Shown here piece after piece: positions 15,932 to 23,984 of a stretch of 64,000 nucleotides of DNA. The stretch's first letter is position 1; each line of letters begins with the position of its first letter. The notes below the pieces were generated by a model. That model saw nothing but the letters and a program-made list of their open reading frames with translations, was not told the DNA's origin and searched no databases. Made by a program: the position numbers and the translations under genes. Source of the DNA: Candidatus Amarolinea dominans (GTDB taxonomy: Bacteria > Chloroflexota > Anaerolineae > SSC4 > Amarolineaceae); contig JADJYJ010000003.1 of NCBI GenBank assembly GCA_016719785.1, forward strand, positions 620,001 through 684,000. Reading direction: 5' to 3'.

Positions 15932-17935
15932 ATGATGGGAGGACCTGGGGGGCCGCGTGCCATCCTGGAGCAAGAGACGCTCAAACCACAACGCGTCGGT
16001 GCGACACTGCGTCGCTTCGGCGTTTATTTCAAGGCCTTCTGGCCTGTTCTGCTGCTGGTGGTCGTTTTGGTTGTGGCCGGCACCTGGGCGCAGGTGACTG
16101 CGCCAGAGTTGATCGGTCAGGCCGTGGATTGCTATCTGACTCCGGCCGCCAGCGCACGCCTGACCGGCGCCGCACAGGGGGACGGCGGCTTTCCGGCCCA
16201 GCAGGCCACGGCCGCTGAGAGCACCTGCTGGTTCGACACGACCCCGGCCGCCACGCGCAGCAGCGCAGACACGGTGGCCGGTTTGGGGCGGGTGATCCTG
16301 TTGGTGGTGGGTCTGTACATCGGCGGTTCGATCACCGGCGGCCTGCAGTTCTACGCCATGTCGTGGGTCGGCAATCATGTGCTGCGTAAACTGCGCGATG
16401 ACCTCTTTCGCCAGATTCACCGCCTGTCGCTCAACTACTATGCCGAGCATGAGGCCGGCGCGATCATGAGCCGCCTCACCAACGATACCGACACGATCCA
16501 ACAGGTGATGAGCTTTGCCCTGGTCAATGTCACCAGCGGTATCCTCCTGATCTTCTGGATCATGTATAAGATGTTGAGCCTGAGCTGGGCCTACGCGCTG
16601 CTCTCATTGGCCGTACTGCCCTTCATGATCGTGGCTACGCTCTGGTTCTCCGGCCAGGCGCGCAAGGCTTTTCGTCGCAGCCGTAAGGAGATCGGCAACG
16701 TCAACGCCGACCTGCAAGAGACGATTGCCAACGTGCGCGAGGTGCAAGCCTTCAACCGCGAACAGGAGAACATTGACCAGTTCCGGGTGACCAACGCGGC
16801 CAACCGGGACGCCAACATTCGCGCGGTGGCTTTCACCAGCGCACTGGCGCCGACGTTGGAAGCGCTGGGCTATGTTGCCATTGCCATCGTCACCGGCGTG
16901 GGCGGTCTTGCTCTGCTGCGCGGCAACGATCTGCTGGGCACCACCGTGACCCTGGGCCTGATCATCACCTTCCTCAACTATGTGCAGCGCTTCAACCAGC
17001 CCATTCAGCAGGTGTCGGTGCTGTGGACCAACATTCAGAGCGCCATCGCCGGCGGCGAGCGCATCTTTGGCCTGCTCGACCAGGCGCTGGAGGTGGTTGA
17101 CAAGCCCGACGCCCAGCCGCTGGCGGCCATTCAGGGCCGCGTGGAGTTCGATCGGGTGCATGCAGCCTACAAGAAGGGCGTCCCCGTGCTGCGAGATGTG
17201 AGCCTGCTGGCCGAGCCGGGCCAGACCATCGCCATTGTCGGCCCCACTGGTGCGGGTAAGACCACCATCATCAACCTGCTGCCGCGCTTCTACGATGTCA
17301 CCGCCGGCGCGGTGCGCATTGATGGCGTGGATGTGCGTGATGTGACGGCCGCCAGCCTGCGCCAACAGATCGGCATCGTGCTGCAGGACACGTTCCTGTT
17401 CAGCGACACCGTCATGAACAACATTCGCTATGGCAAACCGGACGCCAGCGATGAGGAAGTGATGGCTGCGGCCAGCCTCGTGCAGGCGGATCAGTTCATC
17501 GAGCGCCTGCCCGATGGCTATCAGACGCTGTTGGGCGAGCGCGGCAGCGGTCTCAGCCAGGGCCAGCGCCAGCTTCTCGCCATTGCGCGCGCCGCGCTGA
17601 GCGATCCGCGCATCCTGGTTCTGGATGAGGCCACCTCCAGCGTGGACACGCGTACCGAGCGCCAGATTCAACTGGCTCTGAACAAGCTGCTGGCCGGACG
17701 CACCAGTTTCGTCATCGCCCATCGCCTAAGCACGATTCGCAACGCTGACCAGGTGCTCGTGCTCAACGCGGGCGAAATCGTCGAACGGGGCAAGCATGAT
17801 GAACTGCTGGCGCAGGGGGGCGTCTATTACGATCTCTACATGAGCCAGTTCCGCCGCGAGGACCAGATGGAACAGATAGAACAGATTCCCCCCGCGACGC
17901 CGGTGATGGCGTTGTCGGGGGCGGCGCCTGCCTGA
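15932..17935 (+). CDS. ABC exporter half-transporter, catalytic subunit
   Basis: A 667-residue protein with ATG 15932 behind AAGGAG. The TM domain contains an ~80-residue insertion between the first two helices (YLTPAASARLTGAAQGDGGF...CWFDTTP), which would face outside. The NBD has Walker A IVGPTGAGKTTIINLL, signature LSQGQRQLLAIARA, consensus Walker B ILVLDEATSSVD and the H-switch VIAHRLST. It is thus the competent partner of the subunit at 14024. The operon ends here before a hairpin at 17970. Confidence 0.93.
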   Translation: MMGGPGGPRAILEQETLKPQRVGATLRRFGVYFKAFWPVLLLVVVLVVAGTWAQVTAPELIGQAVDCYLTPAASARLTGAAQGDGGFPAQQATAAESTCWFDTTPAATRSSADTVAGLGRVILLVVGLYIGGSITGGLQFYAMSWVGNHVLRKLRDDLFRQIHRLSLNYYAEHEAGAIMSRLTNDTDTIQQVMSFALVNVTSGILLIFWIMYKMLSLSWAYALLSLAVLPFMIVATLWFSGQARKAFRRSRKEIGNVNADLQETIANVREVQAFNREQENIDQFRVTNAANRDANIRAVAFTSALAPTLEALGYVAIAIVTGVGGLALLRGNDLLGTTVTLGLIITFLNYVQRFNQPIQQVSVLWTNIQSAIAGGERIFGLLDQALEVVDKPDAQPLAAIQGRVEFDRVHAAYKKGVPVLRDVSLLAEPGQTIAIVGPTGAGKTTIINLLPRFYDVTAGAVRIDGVDVRDVTAASLRQQIGIVLQDTFLFSDTVMNNIRYGKPDASDEEVMAAASLVQADQFIERLPDGYQTLLGERGSGLSQGQRQLLAIARAALSDPRILVLDEATSSVDTRTERQIQLALNKLLAGRTSFVIAHRLSTIRNADQVLVLNAGEIVERGKHDELLAQGGVYYDLYMSQFRREDQMEQIEQIPPATPVMALSGAAPA

Positions 17936-17969
17936 GAGAGGCGGGATCGAATTGCCCCCCACACGCGTC

Positions 17970-18011
17970 GAGCGGCAGTGGGTAACCATTGCTGGTTGCC
18001 TGCTGCCGCTC
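17970..18011 (+). terminator. Hairpin downstream of the ABC exporter operon
   Basis: GAGCGGCAGTGGGTAACC and GGTTGCCTGCTGCCGCTC form an 18-bp stem with three mismatches or wobbles and a 6-nt loop. There is no U-tract, so termination efficiency is uncertain. It lies between convergent transcripts. Confidence 0.5.
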
Positions 18012-18038
18012 GTAAAGCTGGTTGTTGTGCCGATAGGG

Positions 18039-18221
18039 TTAAGGGCGGGCCGGAGGTGTGCCGAAGAGCAGGTTGCGCTGCCCGGTTTCCGCGTCGAAGG
18101 TGCCGAGACAGTGATCACCGCAGCGATCGCACACGGTGATCGTCTCTACAATGCCGTAATGTTGTTCGCGCCGTTCCAGGTGCCAGCGATGGCCCAGGAG
18201 TAGACAAATTATGTTTCGCAT
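18039..18221 (-). CDS. Tiny CxxC protein of unknown function
   Basis: A 60-residue protein, MRNIICLLLGHRWHLERREQ..., with ITVCDRCGDHC, which is a probable half zinc site, and a Gly-His-Arg-Trp segment reminiscent of small DUF1660-like proteins. AGAGGA stands 8-9 nt before the ATG, and a strong promoter (18293-18321) reads into it, which supports a real gene. Function unknown. Confidence 0.65.
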   Translation of the reverse strand: MRNIICLLLGHRWHLERREQHYGIVETITVCDRCGDHCLGTFDAETGQRNLLFGTPPARP

Positions 18222-18292
18222 GGTACGAATCCTCTTTTATCAGACGGGGTAGGGGCAGGACATGCATCTGCGCTGCGCTCCTGCCTGTCTTT

Positions 18293-18321
18293 ATTATACT
18301 CCTGATTGCCCGCGTTGACAA
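18293..18321 (-). promoter_or_regulatory. Strong sigma-70 promoter for the 60-residue CxxC protein
   Basis: On the minus strand TTGTCA (18316-18321) and TATAAT (18293-18298) are separated by exactly 17 bp. The predicted transcript has a leader of about 65 nt. Confidence 0.7.
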
Positions 18322-18387
18322 TCCTTTTTGCAATAGATTTCACAGATAGGGCAGAAACGGCAATCTGCGCGTGGACAGGCCCTGCGT

Positions 18388-19344
18388 TCAGAGCCGCGGC
18401 CACAGTGGAATGCCCCAACCGCCGCGCACCGCTGCTGGCACGATCACGGGAATGGCCGACGGCAGAACCTCGATGCGCACTGGGGTCTGACCGATCACTT
18501 CGCCGTCGCCCTGCACCGGCAGTGGACGATTGGCTTCGATCACAATGCTGCGCCGCGCGGGAATCGAACGAAAGGCCGGGTCGCGCCGCTGCTGCCGGAG
18601 CAGGGCGTGCCAGGCCAGCCGTGCATAGTCCACGGGATGGCGGGTGCGCAGGATGCAGACATCTACATGGCCGTCGTCCACTTTGATGTGGTCGCCCCAA
18701 CTCAGTTGGGCCAGGCCGATGGTGCTGGCGTTGGGGATAGCCACTTCCGAGGCGCGCACGTGGAAGGTATGATCGTCAATGCTGAGGGTGAACCGATACG
18801 GCTGGGCGCCGAGGATGCGTCGCAGACCCCTCCAGACATAAGCCAGCCGGCCAAAGCGGCGTTTTTCCCCCGCGTGCATATCCCCCATGGCCAGGGCACT
18901 GATGCCGGTGCTGATATTGAGCAGGTGGAGCCGATCCCAGGCGCGCATGGCGTCCAGTTGGCGCAGGCGCTGCGGCCCGTCGAGGAGTTGCAGTGCGCTG
19001 GCGAGGTTGAGCGGCACGCCCAGCTCCCGCGCCAGCACATTGCCGGTGCCCAAGGGCAGGATAGCCAGCGGCACCCCGGTCCCAATCAGGCCATCGGCCA
19101 CGGCCGACACGGTGCCGTCGCCGCCGGCCGCCGCAACCAGGTTGCAGCCGCGCTGCAACGCCTCGCGCACCCTCGCGGCCACTACCTCCTGGCCGGTGGT
19201 CTGGTAGATTTCCAGCGGCCAGGCCAACGCCCTGAAATGGTCTTCGATCGCTCGCTGCGTTGTGGCTGCGTGGTGATGGCCGGCGACCGGGTTGAAGACG
19301 ACGAACACCCTGGGCATCGGCACGGTTTGTGGCAGATCATTCAT
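18388..19344 (-). CDS. Diacylglycerol/lipid kinase family protein (YegS/DagK-like)
   Basis: A 318-residue soluble kinase. The N-terminal DAGK_cat domain has FVVFNPVAGHH and the nucleotide loop AAAGGDGTVSAVADGLIGTG, followed by LAILPLGTGNVLARELGVP. The C-terminal lipid-kinase domain contains DDGHVDVCILR and VQGDGEVIGQTPVRIEV. Family members phosphorylate diacylglycerol or related lipids at the membrane using ATP. The ATG has GAGGAA upstream and lies 12 nt after the dipeptidase stop, so the two are probably cotranscribed. Confidence 0.92.
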   Translation of the reverse strand: MNDLPQTVPMPRVFVVFNPVAGHHHAATTQRAIEDHFRALAWPLEIYQTTGQEVVAARVREALQRGCNLVAAAGGDGTVSAVADGLIGTGVPLAILPLGTGNVLARELGVPLNLASALQLLDGPQRLRQLDAMRAWDRLHLLNISTGISALAMGDMHAGEKRRFGRLAYVWRGLRRILGAQPYRFTLSIDDHTFHVRASEVAIPNASTIGLAQLSWGDHIKVDDGHVDVCILRTRHPVDYARLAWHALLRQQRRDPAFRSIPARRSIVIEANRPLPVQGDGEVIGQTPVRIEVLPSAIPVIVPAAVRGGWGIPLWPRL

Positions 19345-19356
19345 GGTTCCTCGCGC

Positions 19357-20334
19357 TTAGCGCCCGCTCACGGTTTCCAGCACGCGCAGGAAGTTCAGGC
19401 CCAGCACCTTGCGGACGGTGGCTTCGTCATGTCCGCGTGCCAACATGCCGGCGGTGAGGGCGGGGTAGTGACTGGCGTCCTCGATGCCCGGCGGCGCAAA
19501 GCGAATGCCGTCGAAATCGGAGCCGATCATGACATGGTCAGGGCCGGCTACCCGGATCAGGTAATCGAGATGATCGAGAACATGGCCCAGGGTGGCGTTC
19601 TCCTCCGGTGAGGTTAGAAAAATGGGCACAAAGGTCGCGCCGATCAAGCCGCCTTTGGCCGCGATAGCCTCGATCTGCGCATCGGTCAGGTTGCGGATGT
19701 GATCGCACAGGGCGCGCGCATTGCTGTGCGAGGCGATGACCGGCTGTTGGCTGACCGCCAGGACGTGGGTCAGGCCGGCCGGCGACAGATGCGAGACATC
19801 AATCACCATGCCGATGCGGTTGCTCTCTTCGATGACGCGCACCCCGAAAGGGGTCAGCCCGGTCGTGCCCGAATCATGCACGCCGTCTGCCACCTCGTTG
19901 CGAAAGTTCCAGGTCAGCCCCAGGACCCGCACGCCCAGCCGATGAAAGCAGCGCAGCACCTCCAGGCTGCCGGCCAGGGCTTCGGCGCCCTCCAGACCGA
20001 GCAGGCCGGCAATTTTGCCGCTGGTTTTGGCCTGGCGAATGTCGGCCGCGCCCGTTGCCAACAGCAGATCGCGATCGTCCGCGGCCAGCGTTTCGTGAAA
20101 GGCATCCAGGCGCTGCAGCGCATGGCGGGTGGCGCCGGTGTGATATTCACTGACCGGCACGAAACAGGCAAACACCTGTGCGGTCACGCCGCCCGCCCGC
20201 AGGCGCGGCAGATCCACATGCCCGCTGCTGGCATGGTCGTGCAGGCGCCGCGTGCCGGCCAGCACATCGCCGAGCGTGTCACAATGACCGTCGCAGACAA
20301 TGGCATCGAAATGAAGTTGCTGTGAGGTTGACAT
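19357..20334 (-). CDS. Peptidase family M19 membrane/renal dipeptidase
   Basis: A 325-residue zinc dipeptidase. The metal ligands are visible as VCDGHCDTLGD (HxD), the bridging Glu in LLGLEGAEALAG, ISHSNA-type VIASHSNARALCDHIRNL, and MIGSDFDGI. The family hydrolyses dipeptides, including some with D-residues. No signal peptide is seen, so it is cytoplasmic. GGAGAT precedes the ATG at 20334. First gene of a probable operon with the lipid kinase. Confidence 0.93.
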   Translation of the reverse strand: MSTSQQLHFDAIVCDGHCDTLGDVLAGTRRLHDHASSGHVDLPRLRAGGVTAQVFACFVPVSEYHTGATRHALQRLDAFHETLAADDRDLLLATGAADIRQAKTSGKIAGLLGLEGAEALAGSLEVLRCFHRLGVRVLGLTWNFRNEVADGVHDSGTTGLTPFGVRVIEESNRIGMVIDVSHLSPAGLTHVLAVSQQPVIASHSNARALCDHIRNLTDAQIEAIAAKGGLIGATFVPIFLTSPEENATLGHVLDHLDYLIRVAGPDHVMIGSDFDGIRFAPPGIEDASHYPALTAGMLARGHDEATVRKVLGLNFLRVLETVSGR

Positions 20335-20357
20335 AAATATAATCTCCAGAAAATAAG

Positions 20358-20390
20358 AGAGTTGCCAGCTCTGCCAGAGCTGGCAACTCT
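20358..20390. repeat. Perfect 15-bp hairpin repeat between yqaE-like gene and dipeptidase
   Basis: AGAGTTGCCAGCTCT (20358-20372) and AGAGCTGGCAACTCT (20376-20390) flank GCC. A second, weaker copy of the same CCAACTCTGCCAGAGTT motif lies at about 20413-20440. Either could attenuate read-through from the small membrane-protein gene; they also look like a dispersed palindromic repeat. Confidence 0.7.
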
Positions 20391-20447
20391 ACTCACTCAG
20401 CTTGTGCCAGAGCCGCCAACTCTGCCAGAGTTGCCAACTCTACTTGC

Positions 20448-20600
20448 TTACGACTGCGAATTGACCACCAGGGCGCCGATCACACCGGGAACCCAGCCCA
20501 CGATCGTCAGCAGCGTCACCAACAGAACCGTACCGCACCCTTTATCGAGGACCGCGAGGGGCGGTAAGAGAATACACAGCAATGCACGTCCGCAACCCAT
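20448..20600 (-). CDS. Pmp3/YqaE family small membrane protein (50 residues)
   Basis: The ATG at 20600, 6 nt after AAGAAGGAG, opens a 50-codon frame ending at TAA 20448. The sequence MGCGRALLCILLPPLAVLDK, GCGTVLLVTLLTIVGWVPGV, IGALVVNSQS has two hydrophobic helices and the family hallmarks LPPLAV and TIxGWVPGxIxAL. Pmp3/YqaE proteins are tiny plasma-membrane proteolipids linked to ion homeostasis and stress. It stands alone, with hairpins downstream. Confidence 0.88.
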   Translation of the reverse strand: MGCGRALLCILLPPLAVLDKGCGTVLLVTLLTIVGWVPGVIGALVVNSQS

Positions 20601-20717
20601 AGGTTACACTCCTTCTTGAAGCCATCCGGCTCAGGCGTTGTGTGTTTGACCCGCTGCATGTCACCAATGCAGGTCAAGCACAGTATACAGTACGCACGAG
20701 GGGGGCAGGAGTTGCGG

Positions 20718-23042
20718 TCAGACGATTTTTCCCTTGAAGACCACGCCGCGCTCTGTCAACAGCTCGCACAGGCGCTCGACGTTGTCCGCATCAACCACCG
20801 CCAGCGCGCGCGAGGGATCGGCGGTGACAAAACGCGTCAACAACGGGCCAACGTCCGCATCGGTCAGTAGTTCGTCCAGGATTTTGTTGGCGCCGAGCTG
20901 GAGAAGGGTCAGCGTTTGCAGGCGGGCCTCGCCAAAGTGCCCTGCCCAGGCTTTGATCTTGAGATCGAAACGCGGGGGCAACGGGCCGATGTTCAGCGTC
21001 CGCAGGGTATCCAGGATCGAGGCGGCGGTCCAGCCGTTGTCAATGGCGTTATGCACCGCCGGGGCGGTGATCTGCCAGGTTTCACTGTCAGTCTGCTCAC
21101 AAAACGGTTCGACCTGCGCGATGAGATAGATACTGGGCAGGCGGTGTTGAAAACTGACCGTGCCAGCGGGTGTCACGGTTAGCGATGGTACAGGCGTTGC
21201 CAGATCGGTGCGGGTGCGGGCCGGCAAGTGCCCGGCCGCCAGCAGCGCGTTGAAAACCTGGTCAACATGGGTAGGGCTGCACACGAGCAAGGCGACATCC
21301 GGACTGGGCCGGCTTTGCAGCGCGCCGGCCACGCGGTGATCGTGCAGAACCCCATCCAACAAGGCAGGGCTGGTTGTTTGCAGCAGAGAAACGTGCGCAT
21401 GCACCACCACGCGCTGCATCGCGATGGCCCATTCACGCAGGTCGCGTTCCACGTTTTGTGGCAATTGCGACTTGCTGACACTATTCAGGAATTCGATGAT
21501 GCGCGGCACATCCCAACCACGACGGCTGCCGCGATAGACCGACTGGCGTGTGATCTGGTAATGCACGGCGCGTTCGGCGCTCAGGCGATCGCAAAATTGA
21601 TCGAGATCGGCCAGCACCATGTCCGTCACGGGGTCGAGGGCAAAAACGTCGAAGTTGGGCTGCACAATGACCCGACCGCTGTCGGTGTTGACCTGTGGCA
21701 TCGGCCCGCTGCCGAGCAGCCAGCGCCCCATGTCGGTCAAGCGATAGGCGGTAAAGGCGGGGGGTGGTTCGCCCAACTTGTCATTGCTGAGCGTCTCCGG
21801 CTCATAGCCCAGGTCCACCAGGCCGAGCCAGTAGAGTCCTTCACGCACCACGCTGCGCGCGAACTCCGCTTCGATGCGGTACCAGCCGGACTCCTCGCCG
21901 TAGATGCGGTCGAACAGCCAGCCATACGGGTTATTGGTGTAGGGATTGCTGGGAACGCCAAAGCTGTAGTTCTGGAGCGGCGCCAGACGGTTGTGGTTGC
22001 GGTTACGGGGGATCAGGAATTCGTATTCCTGGTCACGCAGGCGATTCACGAGGGTGTCGGTCAACACCCACCCCTCGTGCGGTAGCCGTGCGAGCTGTCG
22101 CAGCACTGTTTCGCGGGCCGTAACGATGCCACTGTGCGCCAAAGCAATCGCGGTGTCGTTCGTGCGCAAGTTCACATCGGTCACGCCAAAAATCTCATTC
22201 CAAAAACGGCCCTTGCTCCACAACTCGAAGCAACGTTTGACCCGCTCGGCAGGCTCCAGGGCCAGGAAGGGGGCTTTTTCATTGGCCACCACCTGGTTGC
22301 GCTTGTGGCTCAGCATGTCCAGTTCCTGTAAGAGGCGTCGCAGGAAGAACAGGCGACGGGCGTCTTTTTCGCCGCTGCCGGTTCCCAGGCTGCTCTTGAC
22401 CAGCAACTTCTCATTGACGGCGCGCAGATCGGACTTGCGCAGCCACAGGGCCTGGGTTGGCGTCAGCGGTTTCTCCCGCAGATGGCTCCAGTAAAGGTAG
22501 AGGTCGCGCTGAAACGTGCGCGCCGAGCCTTCGCGCGTGCTGTGTATCTCCACCGTGTGCGCTTTGCTCTCAGGCAAGGGCGGTAGATGGCGTCGTGCCT
22601 CGATAGGAATCCACAGTACGGCGCCCGGCTCCAGATCCAACAGGGTGCCGCCTCCGAGCGGCCCGCGGGTGAGGACCAGGCCGCGTTCCAGCAGGGTGGT
22701 GATGACGGTTTCGAAGGAATCGGCCGGCGGTGGATTGTAGCGGCTGTACGCCGCGTGGTTGGGAGATTCTTCCACCAATCGGGCACGCACCATGGCGAGT
22801 TTCAACCCCGTGCTGCGCACCTCTCCATCCACAGCTTGCAGCCGTTGCAGGCAGGCAATCTCGCGGCTGTTCATGTGCGCCATAGCACGGTTGATCGCGG
22901 TCGGCGTGTACAGACGCTGCACCAGGGCGTTCACCAGGGTCTCTTTGCGCCGGTCGGGCACTTCGATCTCGGCCGTGCGCGCCATGCGCGTCAAGACGTG
23001 CAGTTTGTAGTTGCTCAAGGCTTCGGTCAGGCTGAGAAGCAT
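20718..23042 (-). CDS. XPB-associated protein with helicase-associated domain (Helicase_C_3)
   Basis: A 774-residue protein without Walker motifs. The N-terminus (MLLSLTEALSNYKLHVLTRM, ARTAEIEVPDRRKETLV) is followed by a long helical region, and VIVQPNFDVFALDPVTDMVL begins the Helicase_C_3 (XPB/Ssl2-like helicase-associated) domain, ending near FLNSVSKSQLPQNVERDLRE. In mycobacteria the equivalent (Rv0862c) sits next to the XPB gene ercc3 (Rv0861c). Here it is the third gene of the cassette, 30 nt after the SWIM gene. It probably partners the helicase in DNA repair or transcription-linked processing; this is inferred from linkage. Confidence 0.82.
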   Translation of the reverse strand: MLLSLTEALSNYKLHVLTRMARTAEIEVPDRRKETLVNALVQRLYTPTAINRAMAHMNSREIACLQRLQAVDGEVRSTGLKLAMVRARLVEESPNHAAYSRYNPPPADSFETVITTLLERGLVLTRGPLGGGTLLDLEPGAVLWIPIEARRHLPPLPESKAHTVEIHSTREGSARTFQRDLYLYWSHLREKPLTPTQALWLRKSDLRAVNEKLLVKSSLGTGSGEKDARRLFFLRRLLQELDMLSHKRNQVVANEKAPFLALEPAERVKRCFELWSKGRFWNEIFGVTDVNLRTNDTAIALAHSGIVTARETVLRQLARLPHEGWVLTDTLVNRLRDQEYEFLIPRNRNHNRLAPLQNYSFGVPSNPYTNNPYGWLFDRIYGEESGWYRIEAEFARSVVREGLYWLGLVDLGYEPETLSNDKLGEPPPAFTAYRLTDMGRWLLGSGPMPQVNTDSGRVIVQPNFDVFALDPVTDMVLADLDQFCDRLSAERAVHYQITRQSVYRGSRRGWDVPRIIEFLNSVSKSQLPQNVERDLREWAIAMQRVVVHAHVSLLQTTSPALLDGVLHDHRVAGALQSRPSPDVALLVCSPTHVDQVFNALLAAGHLPARTRTDLATPVPSLTVTPAGTVSFQHRLPSIYLIAQVEPFCEQTDSETWQITAPAVHNAIDNGWTAASILDTLRTLNIGPLPPRFDLKIKAWAGHFGEARLQTLTLLQLGANKILDELLTDADVGPLLTRFVTADPSRALAVVDADNVERLCELLTERGVVFKGKIV

Positions 23043-23072
23043 GGTAATTCTTACACTCTCGCGGCGCGTTCT

Positions 23073-23984
23073 CTACGACTCGACTTTGGGCATCAGGCCG
23101 CGCCGTTCCATCTCAGCCACCAGGTCATTGACATGACGGGGATGGATGGCCACCAGGCGCGGGGAAAAGATGTGCAGCAGATACCGCCGAATACCGCCTG
23201 CCCGCAGGAGTTCCTGCAAGGCGAAATCGTCGGCAAACTCGACCACGGGCAGATTGTCATACAGGTGAAAGGTATCCTGCGCATCCGCCCAACCTTGCAG
23301 ACGTGACCGGGCAGCCTCAGGCAGCGCCTCATCACTGGCGTCAGTCAGGCTGGCTAGAATCTCCGCGATCGTACGCCCGTCCTGCAACGCCGCCTGCAAG
23401 CCCTGGCCGGTGATTTGGTAGATGCTGTGCTCACCGTTCGTGCTGCGCAGTTCTGCCAGCGTTTCCACCAGTTTGCTGAGCGCAGGTGCAGCTTTGTCGC
23501 GGCGCACATAGAGCAGCAAGTCTGGCGTGACACGCAGCGCCGCGCCCGCAGGCACGGACGCCGGCGCGGCAACCGGCGCGGCTGGCGGCGTCACCGTGAC
23601 AGCCATTGGCGCGGCAGCCGGCAGGTAGATGGGCGCGTCATCGTGCGAGATCGTGAAGCGCTGCGGCTCTTGCAGCCATACCCGCAAGACCGCCGCCGTG
23701 TGTTCGCAGTTCTGCGCAGCAAACGGGCACGTACACAGCCAGTTGACCTCGCCCCTCGCGTTGGCCTGAATGGTCACGTGATAGTGACGCGCGGTGCTGC
23801 GCCGCACGTTCGCCTGCAAGAACTGCGCGTCGGGCGTCACGGTCAACTCGCCATCGAACACTCCCCCGATGATCAGATAGTTTTTCGCCTGCGCCAGGGC
23901 CGATTCTGAAAAGCGGGCCAGCAGCGCGGCGCTGAACGGGTTGCCAGCCACAGTGCCGCCGGCGTCAGGCATGGGGTCGCTCAT
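23073..23984 (-). CDS. SWIM zinc-finger protein in XPB helicase cassette
   Basis: A 303-residue protein. An N-terminal SWIM finger has the CxC-n-CxH arrangement in NWLCTCPFAAQNCEHTAAVL (about residues 78-97). An Ala/Pro linker follows, and the C-terminal part shows similarity to the domain preceding XPB helicases (ELRSTNGEHSIYQITGQGL, LLHIFSPRLVAIHPRHVNDL), i.e. a helicase N-terminal-like fold. Its start overlaps the end of the XPB gene by 20 bp, so translation is likely coupled. SWIM fingers bind DNA or proteins; a targeting subunit for the helicase is a reasonable guess. Confidence 0.75.
   Translation of the reverse strand: MSDPMPDAGGTVAGNPFSAALLARFSESALAQAKNYLIIGGVFDGELTVTPDAQFLQANVRRSTARHYHVTIQANARGEVNWLCTCPFAAQNCEHTAAVLRVWLQEPQRFTISHDDAPIYLPAAAPMAVTVTPPAAPVAAPASVPAGAALRVTPDLLLYVRRDKAAPALSKLVETLAELRSTNGEHSIYQITGQGLQAALQDGRTIAEILASLTDASDEALPEAARSRLQGWADAQDTFHLYDNLPVVEFADDFALQELLRAGGIRRYLLHIFSPRLVAIHPRHVNDLVAEMERRGLMPKVES

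Noticed and set aside
18315..18320. Plus-strand TTGACA as a promoter -35
   Set aside because: No -10 hexamer follows at 15-19 bp on the plus strand; the same bases serve the minus-strand promoter.
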